Positions 18,901 to 27,619 are shown, numbered from the stretch's first letter. The stretch: 64,000 bases of DNA from Burkholderia pseudomultivorans (GCF_001718415.1 NZ_CP013378.1:2480001-2544000), one strand, 5' to 3'. The notes: generated from the sequence alone by a model not told the origin. Numbers and translations are program-made.

Positions 18901-19697
18901 CGGCGCTCGTGCCGGACGGCGACTTCATCGTTGCCGATACGCCGGCCGTCGTGCCGCCCGACGACGACATCCTCGTGTTTCCGCGCGGCGCGGCGGCGGG
19001 CGAGTGCCTGCACCGCCTGTTCGAGCTGAGCCGGTTCACGCAGCCCGACACGTGGCGCGAGGCCGCGCTCGGCGCGCTGCACGACCGCCCGGTCGAGGCC
19101 GAGCCGGAACTCGCGGCGCGTCTGCCCGCGATGATGGTGCGGCTGGTCGACGACGTCGTGCATACCGAACTCGTGCCGGGCATGCGGCTGGCGGATCTCG
19201 ACCCGGCGAAGCGTCTCGACGAGATGGGCTTCCTGTTTCCTGCGCCGTCGCTCGACCTCGGCGCGCTGCGCCGGCTGCTGGTCGCGCACGGCTATCCGGA
19301 CGTCGCACTGGAGGCGGGCACGCTCGCCGGTTTCATCAAGGGTTTCATCGACATGATCGTCGAACACGACGGGCGGTTCTGGATCGTCGACTGGAAGTCG
19401 AACCATCTCGGCAATACGCCGGACGCCTACGGCCCGCGCGCGCTCGACGTCGCGATGGCCGATCACGCGTACCACCTGCAGGCGCTGCTTTATACGGTCG
19501 CGCTGCACCGCTATCTGCGCGGGCGGCTGCCCGGTTACGACTACGACACGCATGTCGCGGGCTACCTGTACCTGTTCGTGCGCGGCGTGCGGCCCGGCTG
19601 GCGCAGCGGCGGCGAGCCGGCCGGCGTGCATGCGCGCCGGCCGTCGCGCGAACTCGTCGACGCGCTCGACCGGATGATGGAAGGGGGCCGCGCATGA
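15987..19697 (+). CDS. recB: Exodeoxyribonuclease V beta subunit RecB
   Basis: The 1236-residue UvrD-like 3'-5' helicase plus nuclease has Walker A ASAGTGKT (28-35), AAIHTIHAFCQRAL, motif II LIDEFQDTDPLQ, GDPKQAIYSFRAAD, and motif V/VI VTVHKSKGLEY and RLVYVALTRA. The C-terminal nuclease motif is intact: GFIDMI with D1122 and VDWKSN with D1135 and K1137, equal to E. coli D1067, D1080 and K1082. Slightly longer than E. coli RecB (1180) through Ala-rich linkers. Its ATG overlaps the recC stop (ATGA, 15987-15990), and its stop overlaps recD. Confidence 0.96.
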   Translation: MSAVTQPQAALELDVFACPLDGVNQIEASAGTGKTWNICALYVRLLLEKDLGADQILVVTFTKAATAELHERIRGRLAQLAHALETGDDGGDPFIVRLLDTTLGDDGALDPETAAKRIRRALRAFDQAAIHTIHAFCQRALQEAPFAAAMPFAFDMEADDAALRFELAADFWRTRVEPMAARWPGFAGWLVESGAGPAALDAQLARRLKKPLAALRWDGVTEPDDAAEAAAAECFAEAARLWAAERDAIDALLRTAQPVLNQRSHKPDAVADALGAWTAHFAQRDATAALPKAALKLTRTALAKATKKGGATPEHPFFEVADALEAAVAAAEAAQRARWLALIAEWLDTAPGELAERKRTRRVVSFDDLLANLYHALHAHPWLAETLRARYPAALIDEFQDTDPLQFAIFDRIFAPGGPLFLVGDPKQAIYSFRAADLHTYLRARERASACYTLAVNQRSTPSIVEACNRLFLSNPRAFVLDGLDYYAVRAGTRVRAPFVDDTDPGPAGDFRIWTLPGGDATLLKRDAQAQAAQACAAEIARLMRGAREGHARLGDAPLSPGDIAVLVQTHRQGSLVKRVLAAWGIGSVELAQASVFSTGDAEQLERVLAAIDAPGDLRRLRAALASDWFGLDAAALWRMEQGGGDAQRDADDGGSIDAMSWVERFSRYRLLWRERGFAVMWRTFTRELRIAERLMSGADGERRVTDINHLAELTQARASAQPGIAPTLRWLAAQRLDGGGEEAQLRLESDRNLVQIVTVHKSKGLEYAVVFCPFLNDGGLREPPASGLPDAREYHDDAGDAVLHYGCDDEAAAHAARQVLREQAAERARLVYVALTRAVYRCYLVAGPYLSSRSTREARRSVLNWLVAGAGQSFDAWLDEPPDEAALDAAWRALAGGPVSVAPLPVPARRERVAAGHDASQTLAARHATRVLRDAWRMASFSSLTASMAREEAGVAAVPDDDLRPDHDALAALVPDGDFIVADTPAVVPPDDDILVFPRGAAAGECLHRLFELSRFTQPDTWREAALGALHDRPVEAEPELAARLPAMMVRLVDDVVHTELVPGMRLADLDPAKRLDEMGFLFPAPSLDLGALRRLLVAHGYPDVALEAGTLAGFIKGFIDMIVEHDGRFWIVDWKSNHLGNTPDAYGPRALDVAMADHAYHLQALLYTVALHRYLRGRLPGYDYDTHVAGYLYLFVRGVRPGWRSGGEPAGVHARRPSRELVDALDRMMEGGRA

Positions 19698-21961
19698 ACG
19701 CAGCGGACGATACGCTCGAATTCACCGGCGGCCTCGTTGCGCGGCTGCCGGAGCCGGCGGATTTCGGCATCGCGCTTGCGGAAGGGTTTGCGCGCCGCAT
19801 CGGCGATCTCGCGCGACGCGCGGGTGCGCCGGCTGCGGCGGCGCGCTGGGCCGCGCGCGCGGCGTTCGCGACGAGCCGCGCGACGGCCGGCGGCCACGTG
19901 TGCGTGTCGCTCGGCGCGCTCGCGCAGCGCTACGAGGCGCCGCTCGACGACGTGCGCGCGGCGCTTGCCGCGAGCGGCGTCGTCGCGTTCGGCACGCTCG
20001 CGCGCGGCGACGAGCGGCCGCTGATCGTCGACCGGCACGACCATCTGTACCTGTCGCGCTATTTCGACTACGAGCGGCGGCTGGCCGACGCGCTCGTCGC
20101 GCAGGCCGGCGTCGCGATGCCCGACGATGCGCTGTCGCCCGAGCGGCTGCGCGCGAGCCTCGCGCGCTATTTCGGGCCGGCGACGGCGGAGGTCGACTGG
20201 CAGCGCGTCGCGGCGATCGTCGCGCTGACGGGCCGTGTGACGATCGTCAGCGGCGGCCCCGGCACCGGCAAGACGACGACCGTCGTCGGCGTGCTGGCCT
20301 GTCTGCTCGACGCGCAGCCGGCGCTGCGCATCGCGCTGGCGGCGCCGACCGGCAAGGCCGCGCAGCGGATGCAGGAAGCGCTGCACGCGCGCGCCGGCGA
20401 ACTGCCGCCCGAGCTGGCGGCGCGCCTGCCCGACACGTCGTACACGCTGCACCGGCTGCTCGGCGGCGGCGGCGCGACGGGCTTCCGCCATCATCGCGAC
20501 AATCCGCTGCCGTACGACCTGATCGTCGTCGACGAAGCGTCGATGATCGACGTCGCGCTGGCCGCGCACCTGCTCGATGCGCTCGCGCCGGGCGCGCGGC
20601 TCGTGCTGCTCGGCGACAAGGACCAGCTCGCCGCGGTCGAGGCAGGCGCCGTGTTCGCCGAGCTGAGCGCGCGGCCGACCTTTACCGCTGCGGCGCGTGC
20701 GCGCATCGCGCAGGCGCTCGGCATCGACGAGGCGGCGTTCGTCGCGGCGCTGCCGGTGCCGGATGACGGCGCGGCGGCAGCGGTGTCGAAACCGGCTTCG
20801 GCTTCGGCTTCGGCGACAGCGCCGGTATCCACGCGCAAACCCGCACGCCGCGTCGCAGTCGATACGCGGCAGGCGTCGCTTTTCGACGACGAACCGCAGG
20901 ACGATGCGCCCGCGCCGGCCGGCGTGGCCGCGGCGCATTCGGACGAAGCGAGCACCGCGCTCAATGCCGGCGACGCGCCCGCGTGGATCGAGGCCGACGA
21001 ACTCGCGTGGCTGGACGCCGCGGTGTTGCCGCCGTTCGACGCCGGCGCCGCGGCGCTGGCTTCCGCTGCGTCGCCGCCGACGTCACCGTCCGGCGACGCC
21101 GCACCCGCGCCGACCTCGCCCGCGCCGCTCGCGGACTGCGTCGTGTGGCTCGAGCGCAACTACCGCTTCGGGCTCGATTCGCCGATCGGCCGGCTGTCGC
21201 TCGCGATCCGCCGCGGCGACGTGCAGGCCGCACTCGACGCGCTGCCGGCGGACGACGCGGCCGCCGCATCGTTTCACGACGACGCGGGCGAGACGCTTGC
21301 GGCCGCGACCGTCGAGCGGCTCGCGCGGCGCTTCAGCGCGTATCTCGACGCATTGCGCGATGCGCAGGCCGCGCCGACGCCCGATCCGCTGCCGCTGTTC
21401 GATGCGCTCAATCGCTTCCGGATCCTCTGCGCGACCCGCAACGGCGCGCGCGGCGCCGAGCACGTCAACGCGCTGGTGGCCGCGCACGTGCGGCGCGCGG
21501 CGCGCGTGCCGCTCGCGGTCGGCGCGCACTGGTTCACCGGGCGGCCGATCATGGTCACGCGCAACGACTATGCGCTCGGCCTGTTCAACGGCGATATCGG
21601 CATCGCGCTGCCCGACGCGCACGGCGTATTGCGCGTCTGGTTCAGGCGTGCGGACGGCACCGCGCGCGCGGTGTCGCCGGCTGCGCTGCCGCCGCACGAA
21701 ACCGCGTTCGCGCTGACGGTCCACAAGTCGCAGGGCTCGGAGTTCGATGAGGCCGTGCTGGTGCTGCCGGCGAGCTTCGGCCGCGTGCTGACGCGCGAGC
21801 TCGTCTATACGGCTGTCACGCGCGCGCGCACGCGCGTGCAGGTGATCGGCCCGCGCCGTGTGCTCGCGCAGGCGGTCGCGACGCGCACGCAGCGCGATTC
21901 GGGGCTGTCGGCGCGCGTCGACGAGGCGCTCGCGCGGCGCCGCGCGGAGGCCGCACGATGA
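19694..21961 (+). CDS. recD: Exodeoxyribonuclease V alpha subunit RecD with long linker insertion
   Basis: A 5'-3' superfamily 1B helicase: Walker A GGPGTGKT (187-194), [29 protein letters not shown], and C-terminal [17 protein letters not shown] and VYTAVTRAR. At 755 residues it is about 150 longer than E. coli RecD (608). Most of the excess is an Ala/Pro/Asp-rich stretch of about 125 residues (~355-478) between the [11 protein letters not shown] helix and [11 protein letters not shown]. The linker contains QASLF (393-397), a form of the beta-clamp-binding motif. Start overlaps recB by 4 nt (19694-19697); the stop overlaps the arfB start. Confidence 0.95.
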   Translation: MNAADDTLEFTGGLVARLPEPADFGIALAEGFARRIGDLARRAGAPAAAARWAARAAFATSRATAGGHVCVSLGALAQRYEAPLDDVRAALAASGVVAFGTLARGDERPLIVDRHDHLYLSRYFDYERRLADALVAQAGVAMPDDALSPERLRASLARYFGPATAEVDWQRVAAIVALTGRVTIVSGGPGTGKTTTVVGVLACLLDAQPALRIALAAPTGKAAQRMQEALHARAGELPPELAARLPDTSYTLHRLLGGGGATGFRHHRDNPLPYDLIVVDEASMIDVALAAHLLDALAPGARLVLLGDKDQLAAVEAGAVFAELSARPTFTAAARARIAQALGIDEAAFVAALPVPDDGAAAAVSKPASASASATAPVSTRKPARRVAVDTRQASLFDDEPQDDAPAPAGVAAAHSDEASTALNAGDAPAWIEADELAWLDAAVLPPFDAGAAALASAASPPTSPSGDAAPAPTSPAPLADCVVWLERNYRFGLDSPIGRLSLAIRRGDVQAALDALPADDAAAASFHDDAGETLAAATVERLARRFSAYLDALRDAQAAPTPDPLPLFDALNRFRILCATRNGARGAEHVNALVAAHVRRAARVPLAVGAHWFTGRPIMVTRNDYALGLFNGDIGIALPDAHGVLRVWFRRADGTARAVSPAALPPHETAFALTVHKSQGSEFDEAVLVLPASFGRVLTRELVYTAVTRARTRVQVIGPRRVLAQAVATRTQRDSGLSARVDEALARRRAEAAR

Positions 21962-22362
21962 TGATTCGCTATACGCTCGATCCGGCCGAGGTCGAATGGA
22001 CCGCCGTGCGCGCGCAGGGCGCCGGCGGGCAGAACGTCAACAAGGTGTCGAGCGCGATCCACCTGCGCTTCGACATCCGCGCGTCGTCGCTGCCGCCGGT
22101 GCTGAAGGAGCGGCTGCTCGCGCTGTCCGACCAGCGCATCACGCGCGACGGCATCGTCGTGATCAAGTCGCAGGAACACCGGACCCAGGAGAAGAACCGC
22201 GAAGCGGCGCTCGCGCGGCTCGATGCGCTGATTCGCGGTGTCGCGTTCACGCCGCGCGCCCGGATCGCGACGCGGCCGACGCGCGCGTCGAAGGAGCGGC
22301 GGCTCGAGCACAAGGCGCGCCGCAGCGTGGTGAAGTCGGGGCGCGGCAAGATCGTCGATTGA
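21958..22362 (+). CDS. arfB: Ribosome-rescue peptidyl-tRNA hydrolase ArfB
   Basis: The 134-residue protein has the class I release-factor GGQ motif in [16 protein letters not shown] (GGQ at 23-25) and the basic C-terminal tail of ArfB/YaeJ ([20 protein letters not shown]) that enters the empty mRNA channel of stalled ribosomes. It lacks codon-recognition domains, so it is not RF1 or RF2. Two tandem ATGs (21958 and 21961) overlap the recD stop TGA at 21959-21961, so it is translationally coupled as the fourth gene of the recCBD operon. Confidence 0.93.
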   Translation: MMIRYTLDPAEVEWTAVRAQGAGGQNVNKVSSAIHLRFDIRASSLPPVLKERLLALSDQRITRDGIVVIKSQEHRTQEKNREAALARLDALIRGVAFTPRARIATRPTRASKERRLEHKARRSVVKSGRGKIVD

Positions 22363-22420
22363 TTCCCGTCGGCCCGCGCCGCGCGTATCTGCGGAGAGGC
22401 CGGCCGGTTCGCGCGGCTGC

Positions 22421-23704
22421 CTAGCGCATCACGGTGCCCGCGCTGTCGAGCACGAAATCGACGCAGAACACGACGAGCCGGTCGCGCGCGCGGGTTGCGA
22501 CGGCGGCCGTATAGCAGTCGCGGCCTTCGGTTAGCGAGAAGTGCGGCCCCATCAGCGCGACGCGGCCCGGTGCGGCGATCGCGCGCTGGAAATACGGGCG
22601 GCGCGACCAGTTGCTGTGCGTTTCCGGAAACAGCGGCGCGAGGCGCGTGCCGCCGGGCGGGCCGTCGTCGGGAGGCGGGGCGCCGATCGACGGCAGGAAC
22701 TGCTCGCCGATCTCGTCCGTGACGAACACGCGGCGTGCGGCCGGCACCGCGAACACGCGCTGCGCGGCGTCCTGCAGGTTGCCGCTCGCGGCGAACGCGG
22801 CCGCGCCGGCGAGCACGAGCCGCTCGATCGCGTCGAAGCCCGGCTGGGTCGCGGCGACCGGCACGTGTCGGCGCGCGATGAAGCGCCGCCACGCGGCGTC
22901 GAGCATCGCCGGCGCGGCCGCGCTCGCGTGCGCGATCGACGCGTCGGGCTGGCCGAACTGGAAGCCCTGCACGAAATCGATGTCGGCATCCATCAGCGAC
23001 TGCAGCGTGTCGTCGCTTTCGACGCCTTCGGCGAGCACCATCGTGCCGGCCTGGTGCAGCATCGAGACGAGGTGATGCATGATGCGGCGGTCCTCGCCGG
23101 ACCACGTCGAGCGCTCGACCAGCGAACGATCCAGCTTGACGATGTCGGGCCGCGCTCGCCACACGCGATCGAAATTCGAGAAGCCGGTGCCGAAATCGTC
23201 GATCGCGATCAGGAAGTCGCGATGCTGGATCATGTCGATCGTGCGCGCGAGCTCGGCTTCGTCGCGCGCGGGCTGCTCGACGACCTCGAGCACGATGCGG
23301 TTCGGCGGCAGCGCGAAATGCCGGCACAGCGTTTCGACGAACTCGCGCTGCACGAGGCCCGAATCGAGCACGCGCGGCGTCACGTTCAGGAACAGCCAGC
23401 CGTCGCCGATCCCCTGCGCGACGAAATTGGCGGTATGCAGGCAGCGGGCGAGCCGGTCGAGCAGCAGCGCATCGGCGTCGGCGCGCGTGCGGTCGAACAG
23501 CGCGGTCGGCGAGATCAGCGCGCCGTTCGCGTCCACGACGCGCAGCAGCGCTTCGTAGCCGACGACCCGCTTGTGCGTGATCGACAGCACCGGCTGGAAT
23601 ACGCTGCGCAGCGTCGTGCCGCGATAAGTGGCGAGCCAGCCGGCGGGAGTCGGAGTGAGGCGGGCGAGCAGGGAGTCGAGCGAGAGGTCGCGGGAGGGCT
23701 TCAT
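22421..23704 (-). CDS. EAL-domain c-di-GMP phosphodiesterase with C-terminal sensor region
   Basis: The 427-residue protein has an EAL domain at roughly residues 40-270 and a C-terminal domain (~280-427) that looks like a PAS/Cache-type sensor, an order known from YkuI. Catalytic and metal residues appear intact: YEALLRV, FLNVTP, IVLEVVEQ, IDDFGTGFSNFD, IVKLDRSLV, LAEGVES and FVQGFQFG. It should linearise c-di-GMP, probably under control of a ligand at its C terminus. No transmembrane segment, so cytoplasmic. ATG 23704 (MKPSRDLSLDSLLARL) is chosen over an upstream in-frame ATG because the intervening residues are Gly/Pro-rich and unlike the family. Confidence 0.88.
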   Translation of the reverse strand: MKPSRDLSLDSLLARLTPTPAGWLATYRGTTLRSVFQPVLSITHKRVVGYEALLRVVDANGALISPTALFDRTRADADALLLDRLARCLHTANFVAQGIGDGWLFLNVTPRVLDSGLVQREFVETLCRHFALPPNRIVLEVVEQPARDEAELARTIDMIQHRDFLIAIDDFGTGFSNFDRVWRARPDIVKLDRSLVERSTWSGEDRRIMHHLVSMLHQAGTMVLAEGVESDDTLQSLMDADIDFVQGFQFGQPDASIAHASAAAPAMLDAAWRRFIARRHVPVAATQPGFDAIERLVLAGAAAFAASGNLQDAAQRVFAVPAARRVFVTDEIGEQFLPSIGAPPPDDGPPGGTRLAPLFPETHSNWSRRPYFQRAIAAPGRVALMGPHFSLTEGRDCYTAAVATRARDRLVVFCVDFVLDSAGTVMR

Positions 23705-23971
23705 GTCAGCGGCGCCCTGGGGCGATCGGAGGGGCGGTATCCCGCCGCCACGCAAAAGCAGTCGCGCGCGAAGGTGGACGCGGCAGAACGTGGGGCATCG
23801 TGACCGCCTTCTGCGGATAAGTGCATCGAGTGTACCGGGAATGGCGCCGCTCGCGTATCAGGGTAACTCCACACGCGTGCGGCAGCGCAGCCGCGGTTGC
23901 GGGCGACGGCGGCGGCCGTGGTCTGCCGGCCGCCCGGCGCGTCGGAGCGCGCCCGTGCCGCTGCCCGCGTT

Positions 23972-24898
23972 TCAGGCCGCCTCGCCGCCGCGCGGCCCGA
24001 CGCCCGGAATGCGGCGGATCACGCCGGTCGCGAGCGCGGTGCCGACGAGCACGATCGCGCAGCCCTCGATCATCGCGAGCGACACGTGTTCGCCGAGGAA
24101 CAGCGCGCCCCACAGCAGGCCGAACACCGGAATCACGAAGGTCACGGTGATCGCGCGGGCCGGGCCGACGTGCGAGATCAGGTAGAAGAAGATGAAATAC
24201 GCGATGCCCGTGCACGCGATGCCGAGGCCGAGCACGGCGCCCCACGCGTGCGCGCTGACGGGTGCGGCCGGCCACGTCGCGAGCGCGAACGGCAGCAGCA
24301 GCACGGTCGAGCCGATCATGCTGCCGGTCGCATTGATCAGCGGATCGACGCCGCCGAGCCTGCGTTTCGTGTAGTTGGCCGCGATCCCGTACAGCAGCGT
24401 CGCGCCGAGCGCCGCGGCGGCGGCGAGCGCGGTCGCGCTGGCGCCGGCGCTGCCGTGCGCATGCGCGATCTGGTCCCATACGAGTGTCAGCACGCCGGCG
24501 AAGCCGATCACAAGGCCGAGCGCACGCGGCAGCGACAGCCTGTCCTTCAGCCACAGGTACGCGACGAGCGCGCCCCACAGCGGCGTCGTCGCGTTGATCA
24601 CCGACGTCACGCCGGCCGACAGCGTCAGTTCGGCGAACGCGAACAGGCAGAACGGCGCGCCCGAATTCAGCACGCCGACGACGAACAGCGGCCACGCATG
24701 ACGGCGCAGCCGCGCGACGAGATCGGCGGGCTTGAAGCGTGTCAGCGCGAGCGCGGTCAGGAACAGTGCGCCGATGCCCACGCGCAGCGCCATCAGCGGC
24801 GCGACGCCGAATTCGGCGACGCCGATCCGGATGAACAGGAACGACGCGCCCCACAGGGCAGCGAGCACGGTCAGCAGAAGGGCGTTCTTGGGCGACAT
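23972..24898 (-). CDS. EamA/DMT-family transporter
   Basis: The 308-residue protein has ten hydrophobic helices in two EamA repeats: LLLTVLAALWGASFLFIRIG with TPLWGALVAYLWLKD in the first, and LGLGIACTGIAYFIFFYLI with FVIPVFGLLWGALFLGEHV in the second. Members export amino acids, metabolites or drugs; the substrate here is not evident. The start MSPKNALLLTVLAALWG (24898) begins at the first helix; an upstream in-frame extension is basic and unlikely. The C terminus is short and Gly-rich. Confidence 0.87.
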   Translation of the reverse strand: MSPKNALLLTVLAALWGASFLFIRIGVAEFGVAPLMALRVGIGALFLTALALTRFKPADLVARLRRHAWPLFVVGVLNSGAPFCLFAFAELTLSAGVTSVINATTPLWGALVAYLWLKDRLSLPRALGLVIGFAGVLTLVWDQIAHAHGSAGASATALAAAAALGATLLYGIAANYTKRRLGGVDPLINATGSMIGSTVLLLPFALATWPAAPVSAHAWGAVLGLGIACTGIAYFIFFYLISHVGPARAITVTFVIPVFGLLWGALFLGEHVSLAMIEGCAIVLVGTALATGVIRRIPGVGPRGGEAA

Positions 24899-25060
24899 CG
24901 GGTGGGGCGGGATGAAAGGGATGCGGCGAATCTTACACCGCGCGCCCGGCCGTCGTTTCACGCTCGAATGAAACGACAAGAAACGGCAATGCGGCGCGGC
25001 GCCGGCGATGTCGTCACGGCATCGCCGGCGAGCCGGCCCTGAAGGAATGCGGCGCGTCGC

Positions 25061-25318
25061 TCAGTGGTGACGCCAGCCGCCGTGTCCGCCGCCGAAGCCG
25101 AAGCCCAGCGATATCGACGGGCCCCAGTAGCCGCCCCAGGCGGGCGCATAGGCGGGGGCTGGATAGTAGTACGCGGGGCCCGGGTCCACGTAGACTGGCG
25201 CGGGCTGGACCGGCGCCGGCGCGGCCGCGTAATAGCCGGACGGATAGTAGCCGTAAGGGTAGTAGCAGCCGGCGAGCGTCGAGCAGGCGAGTGCTGCCGC
25301 GACAAGGGTCCTGTTCAT
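25061..25318 (-). CDS. Small Tyr/Pro/Gly-rich lipoprotein (85 aa)
   Basis: Begins MNRTLVAAALACSTLAGCYY: a lipobox LAGC with lipidated Cys18. The mature protein is a repetitive Tyr/Pro/Ala stretch (YYPYGYYPSGYY, YYYPAPAYAPAW) followed by a Gly-rich end (GFGFGGGHGGWRHH) whose final histidines could bind metal. Such proteins are common in Burkholderia envelopes, but no function is established. Runs in the same direction as the next small lipoprotein upstream, with its own ATG at 25318. Confidence 0.75.
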   Translation of the reverse strand: MNRTLVAAALACSTLAGCYYPYGYYPSGYYAAAPAPVQPAPVYVDPGPAYYYPAPAYAPAWGGYWGPSISLGFGFGGGHGGWRHH

Positions 25319-25554
25319 GATGTCACTCCGGCAGGCCGGCAAGCGGCCGATGCTTGGGGGCTGTTCATGCCGGCCGCGAACGGTGGACCGGCTTGCGCCG
25401 CGATCGGCGGGTTCGAACCGGAGCAGGGCGCGCGCGTGACGGGCATGGACATGAATCCAGCTTACGCCGCACCTCCGTGACACGCTGTACAAAACGGTAA
25501 CGGATCATTTCCGGCGAGCGTGCGGCGCGCGTGGCCGCCGGACGCAGCCGCACG

Positions 25555-25589
25555 CAAAAACGGCGTTCCCGCGACGCGGAAACGCCGTT
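25555..25589 (-). terminator. Intrinsic terminator after the glycine-zipper lipoprotein gene
   Basis: Two 15-nt arms (25559-25573 and 25575-25589) pair with one mismatch, and the inner bases form the loop. The A run at 25556-25560 gives a U tract on the minus strand. It sits about 50 nt after the stop at 25641. Confidence 0.75.
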
Positions 25590-25640
25590 CGGCCGGTTGT
25601 CGTCGCCGCGCGTGGCGCGGCGGACGGGCCGCGGGCCGGC

Positions 25641-25853
25641 TTACTTGCCGACCTGGTTGCCGATGATGCCGCCGGCCGCCGCGCCGCCGAGCGTCGACAG
25701 CGCGTTGCCGCCGATCGCCGCCCCCGCTACGCCGCCGACGCCTGCACCGATGGCCGTGTCGCGCTGACGTCGCGACATCGAATCGCAGCCCGACAGGCTG
25801 GCCATTGTCGCGACGAGCAGTACACATATTCCGATACGCCGGGTCGAGTTCAT
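25641..25853 (-). CDS. Glycine-zipper small lipoprotein (70 aa)
   Basis: MNSTRRIGICVLLVATMASL leads to the lipobox LSGC, then CDSMSRRQRDTAIGAGVGGVAGAAIGG and GGAAAGGIIGNQVGK. The repeated GxxxG pattern is the glycine-zipper domain found in SlyB/OsmB-like and rickettsial 17-kDa-antigen-like outer-membrane lipoproteins, which can form membrane-embedded helical hairpins. Start ATG 25853 is chosen for the proper signal peptide. Probably an envelope-stress or structural protein; role unproven. Confidence 0.82.
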   Translation of the reverse strand: MNSTRRIGICVLLVATMASLSGCDSMSRRQRDTAIGAGVGGVAGAAIGGNALSTLGGAAAGGIIGNQVGK

Positions 25854-26034
25854 GGTCGTCGTCCTTGTGTTGTGAAGGAAGGCGCGCAGCCGCCGGGCGA
25901 CCGCGCATGAGTCCAATCTACGCGCGCTCCGGCGGTGCTTCTGTAAGCACTTGTTAAGCTAATCGCGGTTTCGTAATCATTTGTTTCGCGCAGGCCCGCA
26001 GGCACGCGCGATGCGCGCCATGTCCTTCGGCATG

Positions 26035-26059
26035 AAAAAAGCCCGCTCGAAAGCGGGCT
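26035..26059 (-). terminator. Original thiC terminator, displaced by the IS element
   Basis: AGCCCGCT (26040-26047) and AGCGGGCT (26052-26059) form a perfect 8-bp stem around CGAA. Six A (26035-26040) supply a U tract on the minus strand. A second copy of the hairpin (27635-27652) lies next to thiC on the far side of the IS, without a U tract. The complete terminator now ends whatever transcript leaves the IS. Confidence 0.8.
26042..26059. repeat. 18-bp direct repeat flanking the IS, left copy
   Basis: CCCGCTCGAAAGCGGGCT, identical to 27635-27652, abuts the left IS end. It is interpreted as the target-site duplication; IS1182-family elements are reported with variable, sometimes long duplications. 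Confidence 0.75.
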
Positions 26060-26072
26060 CAGATTGCTGACG

Positions 26073-26102
26073 AACCCCACGTTTTTGGAAGCGTGGGGTT
26101 TT
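26073..26102 (+). terminator. Inward-facing terminator at the left IS end
   Basis: AACCCCACG (26073-26081) pairs with CGTGGGGTT (26092-26100) over a 10-nt loop and runs into TTTT, then GTCTTT. Oriented into the element, it would stop transcripts entering from the left flank. Confidence 0.7.
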
Positions 26103-26114
26103 GTCTTTCTGGGA

Positions 26115-27578
26115 TCAGGATTGCGAGCTCGCCGCGAGCGGGTAGTCGAAGCTGCAGCGCAAACCGCTCACCAGACGCAGCAGCATGCGCACGAAGCGCC
26201 AATCGGGACCCGCTGGCCCCTTTTTCCGCTTCCGCGCCACCAGCATCGCGATCTTCTTGATGTTCTGCGCCGCCGCGGCCAGCAAGCACTGCTCGGCCAC
26301 CTTGCGTAGCCCACGCATACGCGCATAACGGTGCCCATGCAGTTGCTTGGCATCGGCGAAGCTACGCTCCACCGTCTCCTTGCGCCGCGCGTAAATGCGT
26401 TGGCCCCATTCGGTCAAGCGCCGCGCGTCCACCTTCTCCTTGGCGCGCTCCCACACGTGGCGCGTCACCACCTTCACCGCGTTCGCACTGTTCGTGCACT
26501 GCGCGCGTACCGGGCAACGCCGGCAGATCTGCGGGTTGGATTTGTATTCCCGGTAGCCGACTCGATTGGTCGTGCTGTAAGGCAGTGCCTGCCCCTGCGG
26601 GCACACGTATTCGTTGCGATACGCGTCGTACTTGAACTGCCGTTTGTAGAACATGCCCGGCTTGTGGTTCGGCGTGCGATAGCCCATCACCCCGGCAATC
26701 CCTCGCTCCTCCAGCCCCTGGCACACCGCCGGCGTGAAGTAGCCCGCATCCAGCCCCACCGCATCGACCTTGAACTCGAAGCGCTCGCGCTGCCGATCCA
26801 GCCGATCCAGATACGGCTGGCTGTCGTGCACCGAGGCCGGCGTCACATGCGTATCGGTGATGATCGCGTGCCGGGCATCCACCGTGCGGTGGTCCAGATA
26901 GAAGAACCCTTTGGGCTTGTCGTCCCGAACCATGTAGCCGCTGTCCGGATCGGTTCGGCTGATCTTGGTGTCCTTGCTCGGCGGCGGCTCGTCGTCGTCG
27001 CGATCCAGCGGCTTCTTGCCATGCGCGGCCCGGTCCGCATCCACCGCCGCATTCAGCGCCTCCGTGTACGCCGCAGGCGTCTGCTCCAGCTTCACGACAT
27101 CAAACTTGCCTTTGTTCGCATTCGCCTTCAGGTGCGTGCTGTCGGTGTACAGCACCCGACCATCGACCAACCCGCGCTTCATTGCCTGCCGCACGATCTC
27201 GTCGAAGATCTCCTGATACACCACCGTGTCCGGGAAGCGGCGGCGGCGATTCTGCGAGAACGTCGACGCATCCGGCACCTTGTCGGTCAGCCGGAACCGC
27301 GCGAACCACCGATAGGCGACGTTGACCTGGACCTCACGCATCAGTTGCCGCTCGCTGCCCACCCCAAACAGGTAGCCGATGAACAGCAGCTTGAACATCA
27401 CCACGGGATCGAGCGCTGGCCGCCCGTTATCCGCGCAATACAGATGCGCCACCTTCGCGCGGATGAACTCGAAATCCACCGCCGCGTCGATCTGGCGCAG
27501 CAGGTGGTCCTTCGGCACGAGTTCCTCGAGCGTCACCATCTCGAGTTCGTGCTGCGTGGGCATGGGCGTCTTCAGCAT
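26115..27578 (-). CDS. IS1182-family transposase (487 aa)
   Basis: A DDE transposase with an N-terminal DUF772-type domain (PVVMFKLLFIGYLFGVGSERQL, FSQNRRRRF). The likely catalytic residues are D146 (LYTDSTH), D277 (VGLDAGYF) and E404 (ETVERSFADAK). A four-cysteine cluster (C326, C352, C355, C361) in the insertion before the last acidic residue resembles a zinc ribbon. It starts at ATG 27578 (MLKTPMPTQHELEMVTLEEL); the open frame continues upstream out of the element but has no meaning there. Full length and uninterrupted, reading in the same direction as thiC. Confidence 0.93.
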   Translation of the reverse strand: MLKTPMPTQHELEMVTLEELVPKDHLLRQIDAAVDFEFIRAKVAHLYCADNGRPALDPVVMFKLLFIGYLFGVGSERQLMREVQVNVAYRWFARFRLTDKVPDASTFSQNRRRRFPDTVVYQEIFDEIVRQAMKRGLVDGRVLYTDSTHLKANANKGKFDVVKLEQTPAAYTEALNAAVDADRAAHGKKPLDRDDDEPPPSKDTKISRTDPDSGYMVRDDKPKGFFYLDHRTVDARHAIITDTHVTPASVHDSQPYLDRLDRQRERFEFKVDAVGLDAGYFTPAVCQGLEERGIAGVMGYRTPNHKPGMFYKRQFKYDAYRNEYVCPQGQALPYSTTNRVGYREYKSNPQICRRCPVRAQCTNSANAVKVVTRHVWERAKEKVDARRLTEWGQRIYARRKETVERSFADAKQLHGHRYARMRGLRKVAEQCLLAAAAQNIKKIAMLVARKRKKGPAGPDWRFVRMLLRLVSGLRCSFDYPLAASSQS

Positions 27579-27584
27579 CACGCC

Positions 27585-27619
27585 ATTAAAAAACAAAACC
27601 CCCGCACTTGGCGAGGGTT
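27585..27619 (-). terminator. Inward-facing terminator at the right IS end
   Basis: On the minus strand, AAACCCTCGC and GCGGGGGTTT form an imperfect stem around AAGT, followed by TTTTGTTTTTT. It lies between the thiC side and the transposase start, so it would stop read-through from thiC before it reaches the transposase gene. Confidence 0.65.

Noticed and set aside
12367..19631. Very long open frames antisense to recC and recB (over 1,000 codons each)
   Set aside because: Their translations are Arg/Ala/Glu/Val-rich nonsense without family motifs. They arise because GC-rich third positions remove stops from the opposite strand; the sense frames carry complete RecC and RecB motifs.
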